Source: CAZSDU01 sp963662525 (GTDB lineage: Bacteria; Bacteroidota; Bacteroidia; Bacteroidales; FEN-979). Taken from it: a stretch of DNA of 64,000 nt. Both the position numbers and the translations under genes were made by a program. The notes under the pieces were generated by a model. The model was not told the DNA's origin, ran no database searches, and worked only from the letters and a program-made list of their open reading frames with translations. The stretch is taken from NCBI GenBank assembly GCA_963662525.1, contig OY759717.1:1550001-1614000 (forward strand). Direction: 5' to 3'. Shown piece after piece: positions 22,411 to 31,517 of the stretch (position 1 is its first letter; each line of letters opens with the position of its first letter).

Positions 22411-22905
22411 CTAACGTCCAAAGTACCTGTCGTCTTTATCTTCCCTGGTCGGATCTTCCAGCGGATATTCCTTGCGCATGGGGAAGAAATCCAGGTAATC
22501 AACATTCAATATTCTTTTCATGTTGGGATGGCCGGTGAAAATGATCCCGTAAAAATCGTAGGTTTCTCTTTCCATCCAGTTGGCTGCAGAAAAAATATCG
22601 CTGATGGTGGACAGAGCCGGGTTGTTGGAGGAAACATACGTTTTAATGCGGATCCGTTTCCGCTCCTGCAGATGATGCAAATGATAAACCACTCCAAGGG
22701 ATAATTCCCGGTCGGGGTAATGAATTCCGCAAAGATCGGTGAGGAAACCAAATTTCAAATTTTCATTTTCTTTGAGAAAAAGAATCACCTCATGAATCAC
22801 CCGGCTGGAAACCGTAACCGACAATATATCCGAACCGGTATCCACATCCAGGATATCCCTGCTGAACGCCTTTTTCAATCTTTCTATGACGACCAAATTC
22901 TCCAT
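22411..22905 (-). CDS. nuoC: NADH-quinone oxidoreductase subunit C
   Basis: The 30-kDa peripheral-arm subunit, 164 residues. The family signature is seen as ERETYDFYGIIFTGHPNMKRIL and the end PLRKEYPLED-like segment FPMRKEYPLEDPTRED. Its ATG follows directly after the three-octamer spacer from nuoB. Confidence 0.96.
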   Translation of the reverse strand: MENLVVIERLKKAFSRDILDVDTGSDILSVTVSSRVIHEVILFLKENENLKFGFLTDLCGIHYPDRELSLGVVYHLHHLQERKRIRIKTYVSSNNPALSTISDIFSAANWMERETYDFYGIIFTGHPNMKRILNVDYLDFFPMRKEYPLEDPTREDKDDRYFGR

Positions 22906-22929
22906 CTCACTAACTCACCAACTCACCAA
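22906..22929. repeat. Octamer array (3 units) forming the whole nuoB-nuoC spacer
   Basis: CTCACTAA, CTCACCAA and CTCACCAA fill exactly the 24 bp between the nuoB stop (22930) and the nuoC start (22905). Confidence 0.85.
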
Positions 22930-23484
22930 CTATTCAAGTATCCCATATTTCTCCAGTAAATCCTTATATTCCTGAGAATACCTCCGCCTCAGTTCTTCCT
23001 TCCCCACCAGTTCCTGTATTTTCATGAATCCATCGATGATCTGTTCCGGGCGGGGAGGACATCCGGGTACGTAAACATCCACCGGAACAATACGGTCGAT
23101 TCCCTGTAGTACGCTGTAGGTGTCGAAGATACCACCGCTCGAAGCGCAGGCGCCCACGGCCAGCACCCAGCGGGGTTCAGCCATCTGGTGATAAACCTGC
23201 TGAACGACCGGTGCCATCTTTTTGGCAATGGTCCCCATGACCATAAGCAGATCGGCCTGCCGCGGACTGAAACTCAGTCGTTCGGAACCGAAACGCCCAA
23301 GGTCATAATGTGCGCCCATCGTAGCCATAAACTCAATGCCGCAACAGGATGTGGCAAAGGGTAAAGGCCAGATGGAGTTCTTGCGGGCCAGTCCCACGAC
23401 CTTATCCAAAGTCGTTGCAAATAAACCCGGAGAAATGTAGCCCTCCGGCGGATCAACCTTTGTATATCCTTTCAATCCTCCCAA
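22930..23484 (-). CDS. nuoB: NADH-quinone oxidoreductase subunit B
   Basis: The subunit carrying cluster N2, which passes electrons to quinone. 184 residues. Ligands: the tandem cysteines in FATSCCGIEFMA, then GACASSGG and VPGCPPRPEQ. Overlaps nuoA by 13 bp. Confidence 0.97.
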   Translation of the reverse strand: MGGLKGYTKVDPPEGYISPGLFATTLDKVVGLARKNSIWPLPFATSCCGIEFMATMGAHYDLGRFGSERLSFSPRQADLLMVMGTIAKKMAPVVQQVYHQMAEPRWVLAVGACASSGGIFDTYSVLQGIDRIVPVDVYVPGCPPRPEQIIDGFMKIQELVGKEELRRRYSQEYKDLLEKYGILE

Positions 23485-23855
23485 TTCAACGCCCCTTTCT
23501 CAATGATGTACCAGAACCCGAAAAGCAGAAAGCCCAGGAAAACGATCATTTCCCAGAAACCTTCCCATCCGAAATCCTTGAAATTGATGGCCCAGGGATA
23601 GAAAAAAATGATCTCCACATCGAAGAGCACAAAAAGGATGGCAATGAGAAAATATTTCACGGAAAACGGGAAACGGGCATTTCCTTTGACTTCAATACCA
23701 CATTCAAAATTTTCCTCCTTCCGGAGGGAGTGTATCTTTTTTCTTTTCCCTCCGATAATATGAGACAGCGTCATGGTGATCACCACAAAACCAAGGGCCA
23801 CGACCGACTGAATTAAAATGGGCAAATAATCCGAAGGAATATAATTTTTATTCAT
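23472..23855 (-). CDS. nuoA: NADH-quinone oxidoreductase subunit A
   Basis: A three-helix membrane subunit, 127 residues, first gene of the nuo operon. Typical segments: ENFECGIEVKGNARFPFSVKYFLIAILFVLFDVEIIFFYPW. It is transcribed from the promoter at 23875-23882, divergently from cstA. Confidence 0.97.
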   Translation of the reverse strand: MNKNYIPSDYLPILIQSVVALGFVVITMTLSHIIGGKRKKIHSLRKEENFECGIEVKGNARFPFSVKYFLIAILFVLFDVEIIFFYPWAINFKDFGWEGFWEMIVFLGFLLFGFWYIIEKGALNWED

Positions 23856-23874
23856 TATTTAGAATTATTCTTGA

Positions 23875-23882
23875 CAAATATA
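23875..23882 (-). promoter_or_regulatory. -7 box of the nuo operon
   Basis: Minus-strand TATATTTG, a perfect TAnnTTTG, 19 bp before the nuoA ATG. No clear TTTG at -33. Confidence 0.65.
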
Positions 23883-23904
23883 CAAAATTTTAGTAATTAA
23901 TTTA

Positions 23905-23912
23905 TACTTTTG
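23905..23912 (+). promoter_or_regulatory. -7 box of cstA, very close to the ATG
   Basis: TACTTTTG matches TAnnTTTG. The cstA ATG (23917) follows after 4 nt, so the message may be leaderless or translation may begin at the second ATG (23926). Confidence 0.5.
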
Positions 23913-23916
23913 AATC

Positions 23917-25725
23917 ATGAATGCTATGCCGCTGATTATTGCTGCCATTGCTATTTTTGCACTGGCATATCGCTACTATTTCGGGTTCATCGCTGCCAAA
24001 GTCCTCTCCCTCGACAATAACAGAATTACTCCTGCCGGTCGTTTATACGACGGGCAGAACTATTACCCCATGAGCAAGTGGGTATTGTTCGGTCATCATT
24101 TTGCAGCCATTGCGGGTGCCGGGCCGCTTGTCGGGCCAGTCCTGGCCTGCCAGTTCGGGTATTTTCCCGGATTTGTATGGATGGTGGTGGGTGCGGTGAT
24201 GGCTGGCTCTGTTCACGACATGGTGATCCTGACCGCCTCCATCAGGCATGACGGCAAATCACTGGCAGAAATTGCCCGGGCGGAGATCGGCAAACTGACC
24301 AGCGGGATCACGGCTTCCATTGCCACTTTCCTGATCATCATCATTGCTATTGCCGGATTGGGACTGGTGGTAGTCAATGCTCTGAGTGAATCATCCTGGG
24401 GGCTTTTCACGATTGCTTCCACCATACCTATCGCGATCTTCATGGGCATCTGGATGTTCCAGTTCAGGAAAGGCCGGGTGGTGGAAGCAACCATCATGGG
24501 TGTCATCCTGCTTTCAGCCTCTGTGATTTTCGGGAAGTATGTTCCTGAATCATCCTTTGCCTCCTGGTTTACCTTCGATCATAAAACACTTGCCCTGCTC
24601 CTGGCGGGATATGGTTTTTTTGCCTCTGTATTACCTGTCTGGCTTTTGCTTTCACCCAGGGATTACCTGAGTTCCATTATGAAACTGGGGGTGATCGCCA
24701 TGCTGGCCATCGGCATTATCATTGTCGCCCCCACGCTTAAAATGCCTGCATTCACCACCTTCATTCACGGGGGCGGACCGATCATTCCGGGAACACTTTT
24801 CCCTTACCTGTTCATCACCATTGCCTGCGGAGCCATTTCCGGCTTCCATGCCCTCATCAGTTCGGGTACTACCCCGAAGATGATCATGCAGGAATCGCAT
24901 ATCCGGCCTATTGCCGTGGGTTCTATGCTGGCAGAAGGGCTGGTCAGCATCATGGCCCTGATTGCCGCTGCCAGTCTGCATCCCCTGGATTATTTCCAGA
25001 TCAATGTTTCCCCCGAAAAATTTGCCCAGATCCTTCCGCAACTGCAGGCCATGGGATTCACTACCACAGAACTTCCGAAGCTGGCCGCAGAAGTCGGTGA
25101 AAACATTACCGGACGGGCCGGGGGAGCGGTTTCCCTGGCTGTCGGCATGGCCCAGATATTTTCCTCCATCCCGGGTATGGATAAGCTGATGTCGTATTGG
25201 TACCATTTTGCCATCATGTTTGAGGCTTTGTTTATCCTTACTACCATTGATGCCGGAACCCGTGTCGCCAGATTTATTTTACAGGAATTGTTCGGAAAAA
25301 TATTTAAACCATTTACCAAAACCACCTGGCTACCCGGGAATCTGATCTGCAGTGCGCTGGTTGTCATTTTCTGGGGATACTTCATTTATACGGGTAGCGT
25401 TTCTACCATCTGGCCCATGTTTGGCGCAGCGAATCAATTGCTGGCCACCATTGCCCTGGCCATAGGCACTTCCTACATCATCAACCATGGGAAAGCAAGG
25501 TATGCCTGGGTTACCCTGATTCCACTGGCCTTTGTCGGCATCACCACCATCATTGCCGGGATCATGAATATGACGGTGATATACATTCCCCAGCTTTCTA
25601 TGCCCGCCAGTCAGTTTAAGGGCATCATCAACCTCAGCCTGACGCTGGTCATCATGCTTTGCGTATTTGTCATTCTCTGGGATGCAATACCTGCCTGGGT
25701 AAAAGCGATCAGGGAGGGGGATTAG
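23917..25725 (+). CDS. cstA: Carbon starvation protein CstA family transporter
   Basis: A polytopic inner-membrane protein of 602 residues, about 16-18 helices, of the APC-superfamily CstA group. E. coli members take up peptides or pyruvate; the substrate here is not known. Recognisable core: YYPMSKWVLFGHHFAAIAGAG with GPVLACQFGYFPG, then SVHDMVILTASIRHDGKSL, and FIMFEALFILTTIDAGTR-like residues near 430. Shorter than the E. coli protein (about 700), as in many CstA homologues. Divergent from nuoA, with both promoters within 60 bp. Confidence 0.95.
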   Translation: MNAMPLIIAAIAIFALAYRYYFGFIAAKVLSLDNNRITPAGRLYDGQNYYPMSKWVLFGHHFAAIAGAGPLVGPVLACQFGYFPGFVWMVVGAVMAGSVHDMVILTASIRHDGKSLAEIARAEIGKLTSGITASIATFLIIIIAIAGLGLVVVNALSESSWGLFTIASTIPIAIFMGIWMFQFRKGRVVEATIMGVILLSASVIFGKYVPESSFASWFTFDHKTLALLLAGYGFFASVLPVWLLLSPRDYLSSIMKLGVIAMLAIGIIIVAPTLKMPAFTTFIHGGGPIIPGTLFPYLFITIACGAISGFHALISSGTTPKMIMQESHIRPIAVGSMLAEGLVSIMALIAAASLHPLDYFQINVSPEKFAQILPQLQAMGFTTTELPKLAAEVGENITGRAGGAVSLAVGMAQIFSSIPGMDKLMSYWYHFAIMFEALFILTTIDAGTRVARFILQELFGKIFKPFTKTTWLPGNLICSALVVIFWGYFIYTGSVSTIWPMFGAANQLLATIALAIGTSYIINHGKARYAWVTLIPLAFVGITTIIAGIMNMTVIYIPQLSMPASQFKGIINLSLTLVIMLCVFVILWDAIPAWVKAIREGD

Positions 25726-25797
25726 TCATATTCATAACGATTACCTGGCTTATTTTGGAGTATTGAAGCGTTTTATGCAAAACAATAAAGAATACAG
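25726..25797. other. Short intergenic region after cstA
   Basis: No gene or clear terminator was seen. At its right end CCACTG (25807) and CAGTGG (25821) form a small inverted repeat just inside the following remnant. Confidence 0.4.
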
Positions 25798-26004
25798 GTG
25801 CAATCCACCACTGTTTATCATCAGTGGAAATCCACCCTGCTGGAGGTGTATGATCTGAGCGGTAAAAAAGTCTTTGAAAAGGAGGTTCCCCGCTCAGAAA
25901 CCGAACTCCTGCTGGATGTTTCTAACTGGAAAAGGGGAATGTACGTTTTCAGGCTGCTGTATAACAGACAGGAGGTGGGGAATCAGAAGGTGGTGGTGGA
26001 GTAA
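25798..26004 (+). pseudogene. Orphan T9SS C-terminal sorting domain fragment
   Basis: About 68 codons ending in TAA encode STLLEVYDLSGKKVFEKEV followed by LLLDVSNWKRGMYVFRL and a VGNQKVVVE end. These are the second half and final strand of a type A sorting domain. There is no signal peptide, no passenger and no YPNP beginning, so this is the 3' scar of a deleted secreted-protein gene rather than a working gene. It lies between cstA and the aldo/keto reductase on the same strand. Confidence 0.7.
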
Positions 26005-26032
26005 AAAAAAACAATAAGAATAAACGCTTTAT

Positions 26033-27007
26033 ATGAAAACAACACAAGAACTCCGCCCCCTGGGCAAATCCGGGCTGATGGTCACACCCGTCGGACTGGG
26101 ATGCTGGCAATTCAGCAAACAGAACAATATGGCAGGTAAGTTCTGGCCTGTCCTGGAGGATGATCTCATCCTTTCGGTGGTAAAGACCAGCCTCGAGGGA
26201 GGGATCAACTGGTTCGACACGGCAGAAGTCTATGGCAACGGAGCTTCTGAACGGGCATTGGCAAAGGCGCTGCTAAGCCTTGGAAAAAACCCGGGAGAGG
26301 TCATGATCGCCACCAAATGGTGGCCGATGTTCCGCACCGCCTCCAATATCCCGAAGACTATTGATGCGCGAATTGAAGCGCTGAACCCTTTCCCGATAGA
26401 CCTCTACCAGGTTCATCAGCCCTGGGGTTTTTCGAATGAAAAACAGGAAATGGAAGCCATGGCAAAACTGGTCAAAGTAAAAAAAATACGTTATGTGGGG
26501 GTAAGTAACTTCTCTGCCAAAAAAATGCGCAATGCCTGGGAAACTTTGCAGAAAGAAGGAATTTCACTGATCTCCAACCAGGTTCGCTACAACCTCCTCG
26601 ACCGGAAAATTGAAACCAATGGCGTCATGGAAACAGCCAGAGAACTGGGTATTTCAATCATCGCCTATTCTCCCCTGGCTCAGGGACTGCTCACCGGAAA
26701 ATTCCACGATAAGCCGGAACTCCTTAGAAATATCGGTCTCAGGAAATATTCATCCGGCTTTAAACCAGCCGGAATGGAGAAAAGTAAATCCCTCATTCAA
26801 CTTATCAGAGAACTGTCTGAAAAATACAAGGTCTCCGCTTCACAGATCGCTTTGAACTGGCTGATCCATTTTCACGGGAATACGGTGGTTGCCATCCCCG
26901 GGGCCACAAAAGAATCCCATGCCAAAGAAAATGTGGGGGCAATGGAATTCAAACTATCCCAGGAAGATCTGCAGTTACTCGACAAGGAAAGTGTGGTTTT
27001 CAAATAA
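26033..27007 (+). CDS. Aldo/keto reductase
   Basis: A cytosolic NADPH-dependent oxidoreductase with a TIM-barrel fold, 324 residues. The catalytic tetrad is visible: Asp and Tyr in NWFDTAEVYGNGASE, Lys in MIATKWWP and His in YQVHQPWG. The cofactor-binding end is AIPGATKESHAKENVGAM. The substrate cannot be told. Convergent with the next lipoprotein gene, only 5 bp apart. Confidence 0.92.
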   Translation: MKTTQELRPLGKSGLMVTPVGLGCWQFSKQNNMAGKFWPVLEDDLILSVVKTSLEGGINWFDTAEVYGNGASERALAKALLSLGKNPGEVMIATKWWPMFRTASNIPKTIDARIEALNPFPIDLYQVHQPWGFSNEKQEMEAMAKLVKVKKIRYVGVSNFSAKKMRNAWETLQKEGISLISNQVRYNLLDRKIETNGVMETARELGISIIAYSPLAQGLLTGKFHDKPELLRNIGLRKYSSGFKPAGMEKSKSLIQLIRELSEKYKVSASQIALNWLIHFHGNTVVAIPGATKESHAKENVGAMEFKLSQEDLQLLDKESVVFK

Positions 27008-27012
27008 TTCCG

Positions 27013-27816
27013 TTACTTCCTGCTAAGGCTTAACTGGTAATATTCCCAGGAAGAATATATGCCTTTTACCGTGACCAGGGAAGAGGTATCCACAACGAAT
27101 TCGCTGCATCCCACCGGGTGAACCGGATTGGCCCAGTCATAAGTATATCCCAGCCTGGTCCAGGGAAAGGCGCTGGTGGAGGCAGTGTCATACTTATGTG
27201 CCATTTCATTCTGGAACCAGGAGATGTGTTTTGCTCCCGCCGTTGATGGGAAATAGAGATCTGCCTCATGATCGGTGATTTCAGGATCCGGAGCAGGCCG
27301 GAACAGGTTACGTGGATACACCCAGTATTCGACAAAATAATCATTCTGGGTATCGGGCGGCATTCCCAATACCTGGGCGATTCTCAGGTGCAGGGCAGTC
27401 TGATTGGAAAATGAATTTTTCTTTAAAAAATCAAGCATTTCGGGGGCTGTGGTGATCCATGACATATAGGCCTGGTTGTTGCTCGTTTTGAATGTTTGTC
27501 CGACCGGCCAGTATTGGGTTGAACTTTGTTTCATCCAGGAAACAACCAGCAGCCGCATATTTCCAATAGAATCCGGCGACCAGCTAAGGTTTCCCTGCCC
27601 GGCTGTGCTATCGCTATAATAAATCACAGCAACCAGGCTCCTGTAGATCTCATACGGTTCTGCGGTTTTGGCATCGATCACCGCCAATTTATACTGCTTT
27701 TTCAGGGAAGCCATATCCGCTCCCGCCGGCTGATATTCTGTATTTTCCTTGCTGCAACCTGAAAACATGATCACAGAAAAAAAGAATAAATACACAAACA
27801 AATTGATCTTTTTCAT
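27013..27816 (-). CDS. Hypothetical lipoprotein
   Basis: 267 residues with a lipoprotein signal (MKKINLFVYLFFFSVIMFSGC, Cys at about 21). I do not recognise the mature domain. It is rich in Trp and Tyr and has two later segments, DYFVEYWVYPRNLFRPAPDPE and LGYTYDWANPVHPVGCSEFV. It follows the symporter gene by 35 bp on the same strand, so the two may be cotranscribed. Confidence 0.75.
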   Translation of the reverse strand: MKKINLFVYLFFFSVIMFSGCSKENTEYQPAGADMASLKKQYKLAVIDAKTAEPYEIYRSLVAVIYYSDSTAGQGNLSWSPDSIGNMRLLVVSWMKQSSTQYWPVGQTFKTSNNQAYMSWITTAPEMLDFLKKNSFSNQTALHLRIAQVLGMPPDTQNDYFVEYWVYPRNLFRPAPDPEITDHEADLYFPSTAGAKHISWFQNEMAHKYDTASTSAFPWTRLGYTYDWANPVHPVGCSEFVVDTSSLVTVKGIYSSWEYYQLSLSRK

Positions 27817-27851
27817 GCTACATCTATTTAATTTTCAGTATATTATTAACT

Positions 27852-29255
27852 TTAATTAACGCCTAATTCCTCACTCCTAACTCCTAATTCCTCATTGATC
27901 TCCAGCTCTCCCTCCCACCTCGCTATCACCGCCGTTGCCAGGCAATTCCCGATCACATTCGTAGCCGTGCGGGCCATGTCCATGAGTTCATCTATACCGA
28001 GAATGATGAAGATCGGCCACACCGGAAGTCCGAAATTAGTAGCGGTACCCAGCAGGATGACCAGTGAAGCCCTGGGAACCCCGGCTACCCCTTTGCTGGT
28101 GAGCATCAGGGTCAGCATCATGATCAGCTGGGTTTCAAACGACAAATGTATGCCTGCAATCTGGGCAACGAAAATGGAAGCCATAGCGAGGTATAAGGTT
28201 GTGCCATCAAGATTGAAGCTATAGCCTGTTGGAATGACAAAAGCAACTATTTTCCGCGGGACGCCAAAGCGCTCCATATTCTCCATGGCGATGGGCAAGG
28301 CCGCTTCGCTGCTGGTGGTGGCAAAAGCCAGGGTGGCAGGTTCAAGGACAGCCCTGAAGAATTTCCGGATGGGGATTTTCAGCATCAGCATGACCGGGAT
28401 GAACACCAGTAAAATAAGTGCAAGCAATGAAACATAAAGGGTAGCCAGCAGTTGTCCCAAATTGATCAGTATGCCGAGACCCATATGACCGACACTGTAA
28501 GCAATGGCAGCAAAAACAGCGAAAGGAGCGAAATACATGATCATATTGGTGAATTTGAACATCACTTCCGACAATGCCTCGGCAAAATTGACCATGGGCC
28601 TGCGATATTTTTCTTTCACCATGGCCACGGCAATTCCGAAGAGAATGCTGAATACCACGATTTGTAAAACTTGTCCTTCTGCAATCGATTTGGCAATGTT
28701 TTCAGGAAAGACATGGAGGATTATTTCTTCCCAGGTTTGCTTATGAACTTCCGGCAATACCCCGTGGGTCATGGCGGGAGGAAGGGTCACGCCCAGGCCG
28801 GCTCCGCTGATGTTGATGGCTGCCAGCCCGATAAAAAGGGCAATGGTGGAAACAACCTCAAAATACAATATCGACTTCCAGCCCATACGTCCTACCTGCT
28901 TGAGGTCGGAATGTCCGGCAATACCTACGACAAGGGTTCCGAATAACAGGGGGGCGATGATGGTCCTGATCAGGTTAAGAAAAATTTTACTGATCAGATT
29001 CAGATGAATGGCAATCTCATGAAAATCATTCCCGAATTCAACCCCTGCCAGCATGCTCACAAAGATCCAGGTCGTCAGGCTTTTTTTTCTACAGGCATAG
29101 AGGAAATAAAAAAAAATCGGAATCCAGCGGATAAAAATCAATAACCCAGGAGGAAAATCGATCATCGTCCAATGATAGACCATCTGGGATACTGCTGCAA
29201 AGGTCAAGGAAAAAAAGAAGGCTAAAAGAAGTCGTTTGTTACTTAAGAATTTCAT
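27852..29255 (-). CDS. Dicarboxylate/amino acid:cation symporter (DAACS family)
   Basis: A GltP/DctA-type inner-membrane symporter, 467 residues. The family motifs are present: FATTSSEAALPIAMENM (serine-rich re-entrant loop HP1), TGYSFNLDGTTLYLAMASIF (NMDGT-like motif of TM7) and LTSKGVAGVPRASLVIL (HP2). It could carry glutamate, aspartate or C4-dicarboxylates. The last 17 residues (NEELGVRSEELGVN) are encoded by the heptamer array at 27862-27896 and are not part of the family. Five bp separate it from the upstream T9SS gene. Confidence 0.93.
   Translation of the reverse strand: MKFLSNKRLLLAFFFSLTFAAVSQMVYHWTMIDFPPGLLIFIRWIPIFFYFLYACRKKSLTTWIFVSMLAGVEFGNDFHEIAIHLNLISKIFLNLIRTIIAPLLFGTLVVGIAGHSDLKQVGRMGWKSILYFEVVSTIALFIGLAAINISGAGLGVTLPPAMTHGVLPEVHKQTWEEIILHVFPENIAKSIAEGQVLQIVVFSILFGIAVAMVKEKYRRPMVNFAEALSEVMFKFTNMIMYFAPFAVFAAIAYSVGHMGLGILINLGQLLATLYVSLLALILLVFIPVMLMLKIPIRKFFRAVLEPATLAFATTSSEAALPIAMENMERFGVPRKIVAFVIPTGYSFNLDGTTLYLAMASIFVAQIAGIHLSFETQLIMMLTLMLTSKGVAGVPRASLVILLGTATNFGLPVWPIFIILGIDELMDMARTATNVIGNCLATAVIARWEGELEINEELGVRSEELGVN
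27862..27896. repeat. Heptamer array (5 units, CCTAATT type) at the symporter 3' end
   Basis: CCTAATT, CCTCACT, CCTAACT, CCTAATT and CCTCATT are perfect 7-bp steps. They are translated as the symporter C-terminal tail (EELGVRSEELG). Same family as 21062-21089. Confidence 0.85.
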
Positions 29256-29260
29256 TCCAT

Positions 29261-31384
29261 TCAGTTAATTTTCACAAACTTTTTATAGATATAAGATTCG
29301 CCCCTGACTTTAACCCTTACAATATAGATTCCTGGAAGAAAGCCGGAAATATTCACTCTGCCGGAAATATAAGGAACCGAAAGCAACATTTTACCGGTCA
29401 TATCAAAGATATCGACAGTGATAAAATTTGTTTTTCCCTTTGTCAATAATTCGATATAATCCCTGGCCGGGTTAGGACGAAGGATAAAATCCCGCTTATA
29501 ATTTTTTTCATGCATTCCCACGGGAAGGTTTTCGGTACTGATCTTCCAGATTCCAAATCCGTTTGTTCCAAAGTATAAAAAATGGTTCCTGACCATTAAA
29601 GTCCCTCCCCATAACACTGAAAGCACAGGTAATCCGGAAGTAATATTGGACCAGTTGAATCCGGAGTCGGAAGAAAAAAACACTTGGTTATCGGTGCAGG
29701 TGAACAAAAGAGAGCCATCATAAACAAAATCCCGCAATTTAGTTTCCAGGTCGTAATGATTTTCCGGCAATCCGTTCCCACCATCCTGCCAGGAAACGCC
29801 CTGGTTGAATGAAAGATAAGCAGATGGATAGGAAGCGGCGACTAAAATGCCGGGAGCATAGCCCAGTTTATAAACCTCATGATTGGGCAATCCGGCGGAA
29901 CAGAAAAACCAGTCAGAGCCCAGGTCAGTACTTTTAATAAGTTCAGCATTCCAGCAGCCTGCCACATAAATTTCATTATCCTGTAATAAAATATCATTAA
30001 AATTATTACATATCATCCCTGAAGGAGGAGAGATATTGCTCCAGGTTTTTCCAGTATCAGATGAAAGAAGCAATACATCGTCCTCACTGATGATGATCTT
30101 ATTCCCTTCTGTTCTGACCAGGTAAGGATCTCCCTGGTTCGGAATGGTTGATTGCATTTTCCAGCTGGCCCCGTCATTACAGGAAAGATATCCCTTACAT
30201 GGAGCAGGATAACCGGGATTGTCAATAAAAAAGTAACAATTTCCCATGGCATTGATTCCCCAGGTCATTCCGAGGGTATCGGGACTTACAACCGTTTGCC
30301 AGGTCGACCCATCATCGTTGGAGATTAAAACTTTGCCAAATTCTGTCGCGGCGATACTCCCTTCGGTTTGGTCCAGATCCCTGATATCAGAACAAATGAT
30401 ATTATTATTGACTGATATCCATTGAGATAAATCTTTGGCTATTCCAAAGTCTCCACCCAGAAAGTACTCATCCTTGAAAACAGCAAGGCAATCGGTTTTC
30501 AGACCCGGCAACCCGGTATTGGCCGAAATCCAGCTAATACCGAAATCAGGCGATAAATATAGCCCTTCCGTCTGAGTGAGTGCAAAAATCGTGTCATGAA
30601 TTATTTTCAGGCGATTAACCCTGTTCCCGGGAGCCAAAGTAAAAACCGGGGTCCAGGTATCTCCATGGTTCAACGAACGGAACATGACATTGCCTTCTGC
30701 AGTTACAAGTAAGCTGTCAAAACTAGTGATGGCAGTAATCTTTTCTAATGGCAATCCATTGTTCATGCTTGCCCAGGAATGTGTCTCTTTAAGCGAACGA
30801 TAGAGTCCTTTTCCTGTACCTGCATAAATATACTGCTGATTATTCCCAACAGCATAAACATTATATACGGTGATATAAATGCCCGGCCATTGGAAAACGG
30901 AATCTTTAGGCAATCCATCGTTGTAAGAATACCAGTTGTTCCCGTCGGAAGACCAGGTAAAGCCACATTCGGCTCCATTGTACCCGTCACTGGATATAGC
31001 TGCAAATAACTGCTGACCATCTGTGTTTAAATCATTACATACGCCGGAATTGTCATAAACAGTCGTAAATGACCAGAGCCCTTCGTTGCTGCTCACTTTC
31101 CTGATGACAGCGCCGGGATAACCCGGATATTGTATCCCTCCTGTAAAAATTGTGTCATGAAACACTACAGAAGTATTAAACGGAACCGGGTATACCGGTT
31201 GCCAGAGATTCCCCGCGTTAGTGGAATAAAAAACACCACAGGAGGCTGAGATCAAAATCATGGAATCCCGGGTAATAATTTCCTGAACTCCAAAGGTGTC
31301 TTTGGGCCCATTCAACTGTATCCACTGGGCATTGGAATTTCCGGAAAGAAAAATGAGGAAAAGCAAAAAATGAAGGAATTTCAT
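29261..31384 (-). CDS. Asp-box (BNR) propeller protein with T9SS type A sorting domain
   Basis: 707 residues. Signal peptide MKFLHFLLFLIFLSGNSNA. The body has many Asp-box turns of form S-x-D-x-G-x-x-W (STNAGNLW, SNDDGSTW, SSDTGKTW, SSDSGFNW), typical of sialidase/VPS10-like beta propellers; no catalytic residues were identified. The C-terminal sorting domain begins at LRPNPARDYIEL and ends IYKKFVKIN. Likely exported by T9SS to the cell surface or medium. The promoter box is at 31422-31429. Confidence 0.88.
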   Translation of the reverse strand: MKFLHFLLFLIFLSGNSNAQWIQLNGPKDTFGVQEIITRDSMILISASCGVFYSTNAGNLWQPVYPVPFNTSVVFHDTIFTGGIQYPGYPGAVIRKVSSNEGLWSFTTVYDNSGVCNDLNTDGQQLFAAISSDGYNGAECGFTWSSDGNNWYSYNDGLPKDSVFQWPGIYITVYNVYAVGNNQQYIYAGTGKGLYRSLKETHSWASMNNGLPLEKITAITSFDSLLVTAEGNVMFRSLNHGDTWTPVFTLAPGNRVNRLKIIHDTIFALTQTEGLYLSPDFGISWISANTGLPGLKTDCLAVFKDEYFLGGDFGIAKDLSQWISVNNNIICSDIRDLDQTEGSIAATEFGKVLISNDDGSTWQTVVSPDTLGMTWGINAMGNCYFFIDNPGYPAPCKGYLSCNDGASWKMQSTIPNQGDPYLVRTEGNKIIISEDDVLLLSSDTGKTWSNISPPSGMICNNFNDILLQDNEIYVAGCWNAELIKSTDLGSDWFFCSAGLPNHEVYKLGYAPGILVAASYPSAYLSFNQGVSWQDGGNGLPENHYDLETKLRDFVYDGSLLFTCTDNQVFFSSDSGFNWSNITSGLPVLSVLWGGTLMVRNHFLYFGTNGFGIWKISTENLPVGMHEKNYKRDFILRPNPARDYIELLTKGKTNFITVDIFDMTGKMLLSVPYISGRVNISGFLPGIYIVRVKVRGESYIYKKFVKIN

Positions 31385-31421
31385 GGTCTGCTATTATTTT
31401 GCATTCCTGTTGGCTATCCAT

Positions 31422-31429
31422 CAAAAGTA
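31422..31429 (-). promoter_or_regulatory. -7 box of the T9SS gene at 31384
   Basis: Minus-strand TACTTTTG matches TAnnTTTG, 37 bp before the ATG. Confidence 0.5.
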
Positions 31430-31492
31430 AAACAAAAATCATTTCATTATCGGAAAATCAACAACGAATTAGGTCATTGCATGTATTTATTT

Positions 31493-31500
31493 TATATTTG
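31493..31500 (+). promoter_or_regulatory. -7 box of the GPP34 gene
   Basis: TATATTTG, a perfect TAnnTTTG, 17 bp before the ATG at 31518. Confidence 0.65.
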
Positions 31501-31517
31501 AATATAAATTTCATGCC

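Noticed and set aside
24652..25206. Minus-strand ORF of 184 codons
   Set aside because: Antisense to cstA, with a composition typical of a reverse-frame shadow (many Gly, His, Asp).
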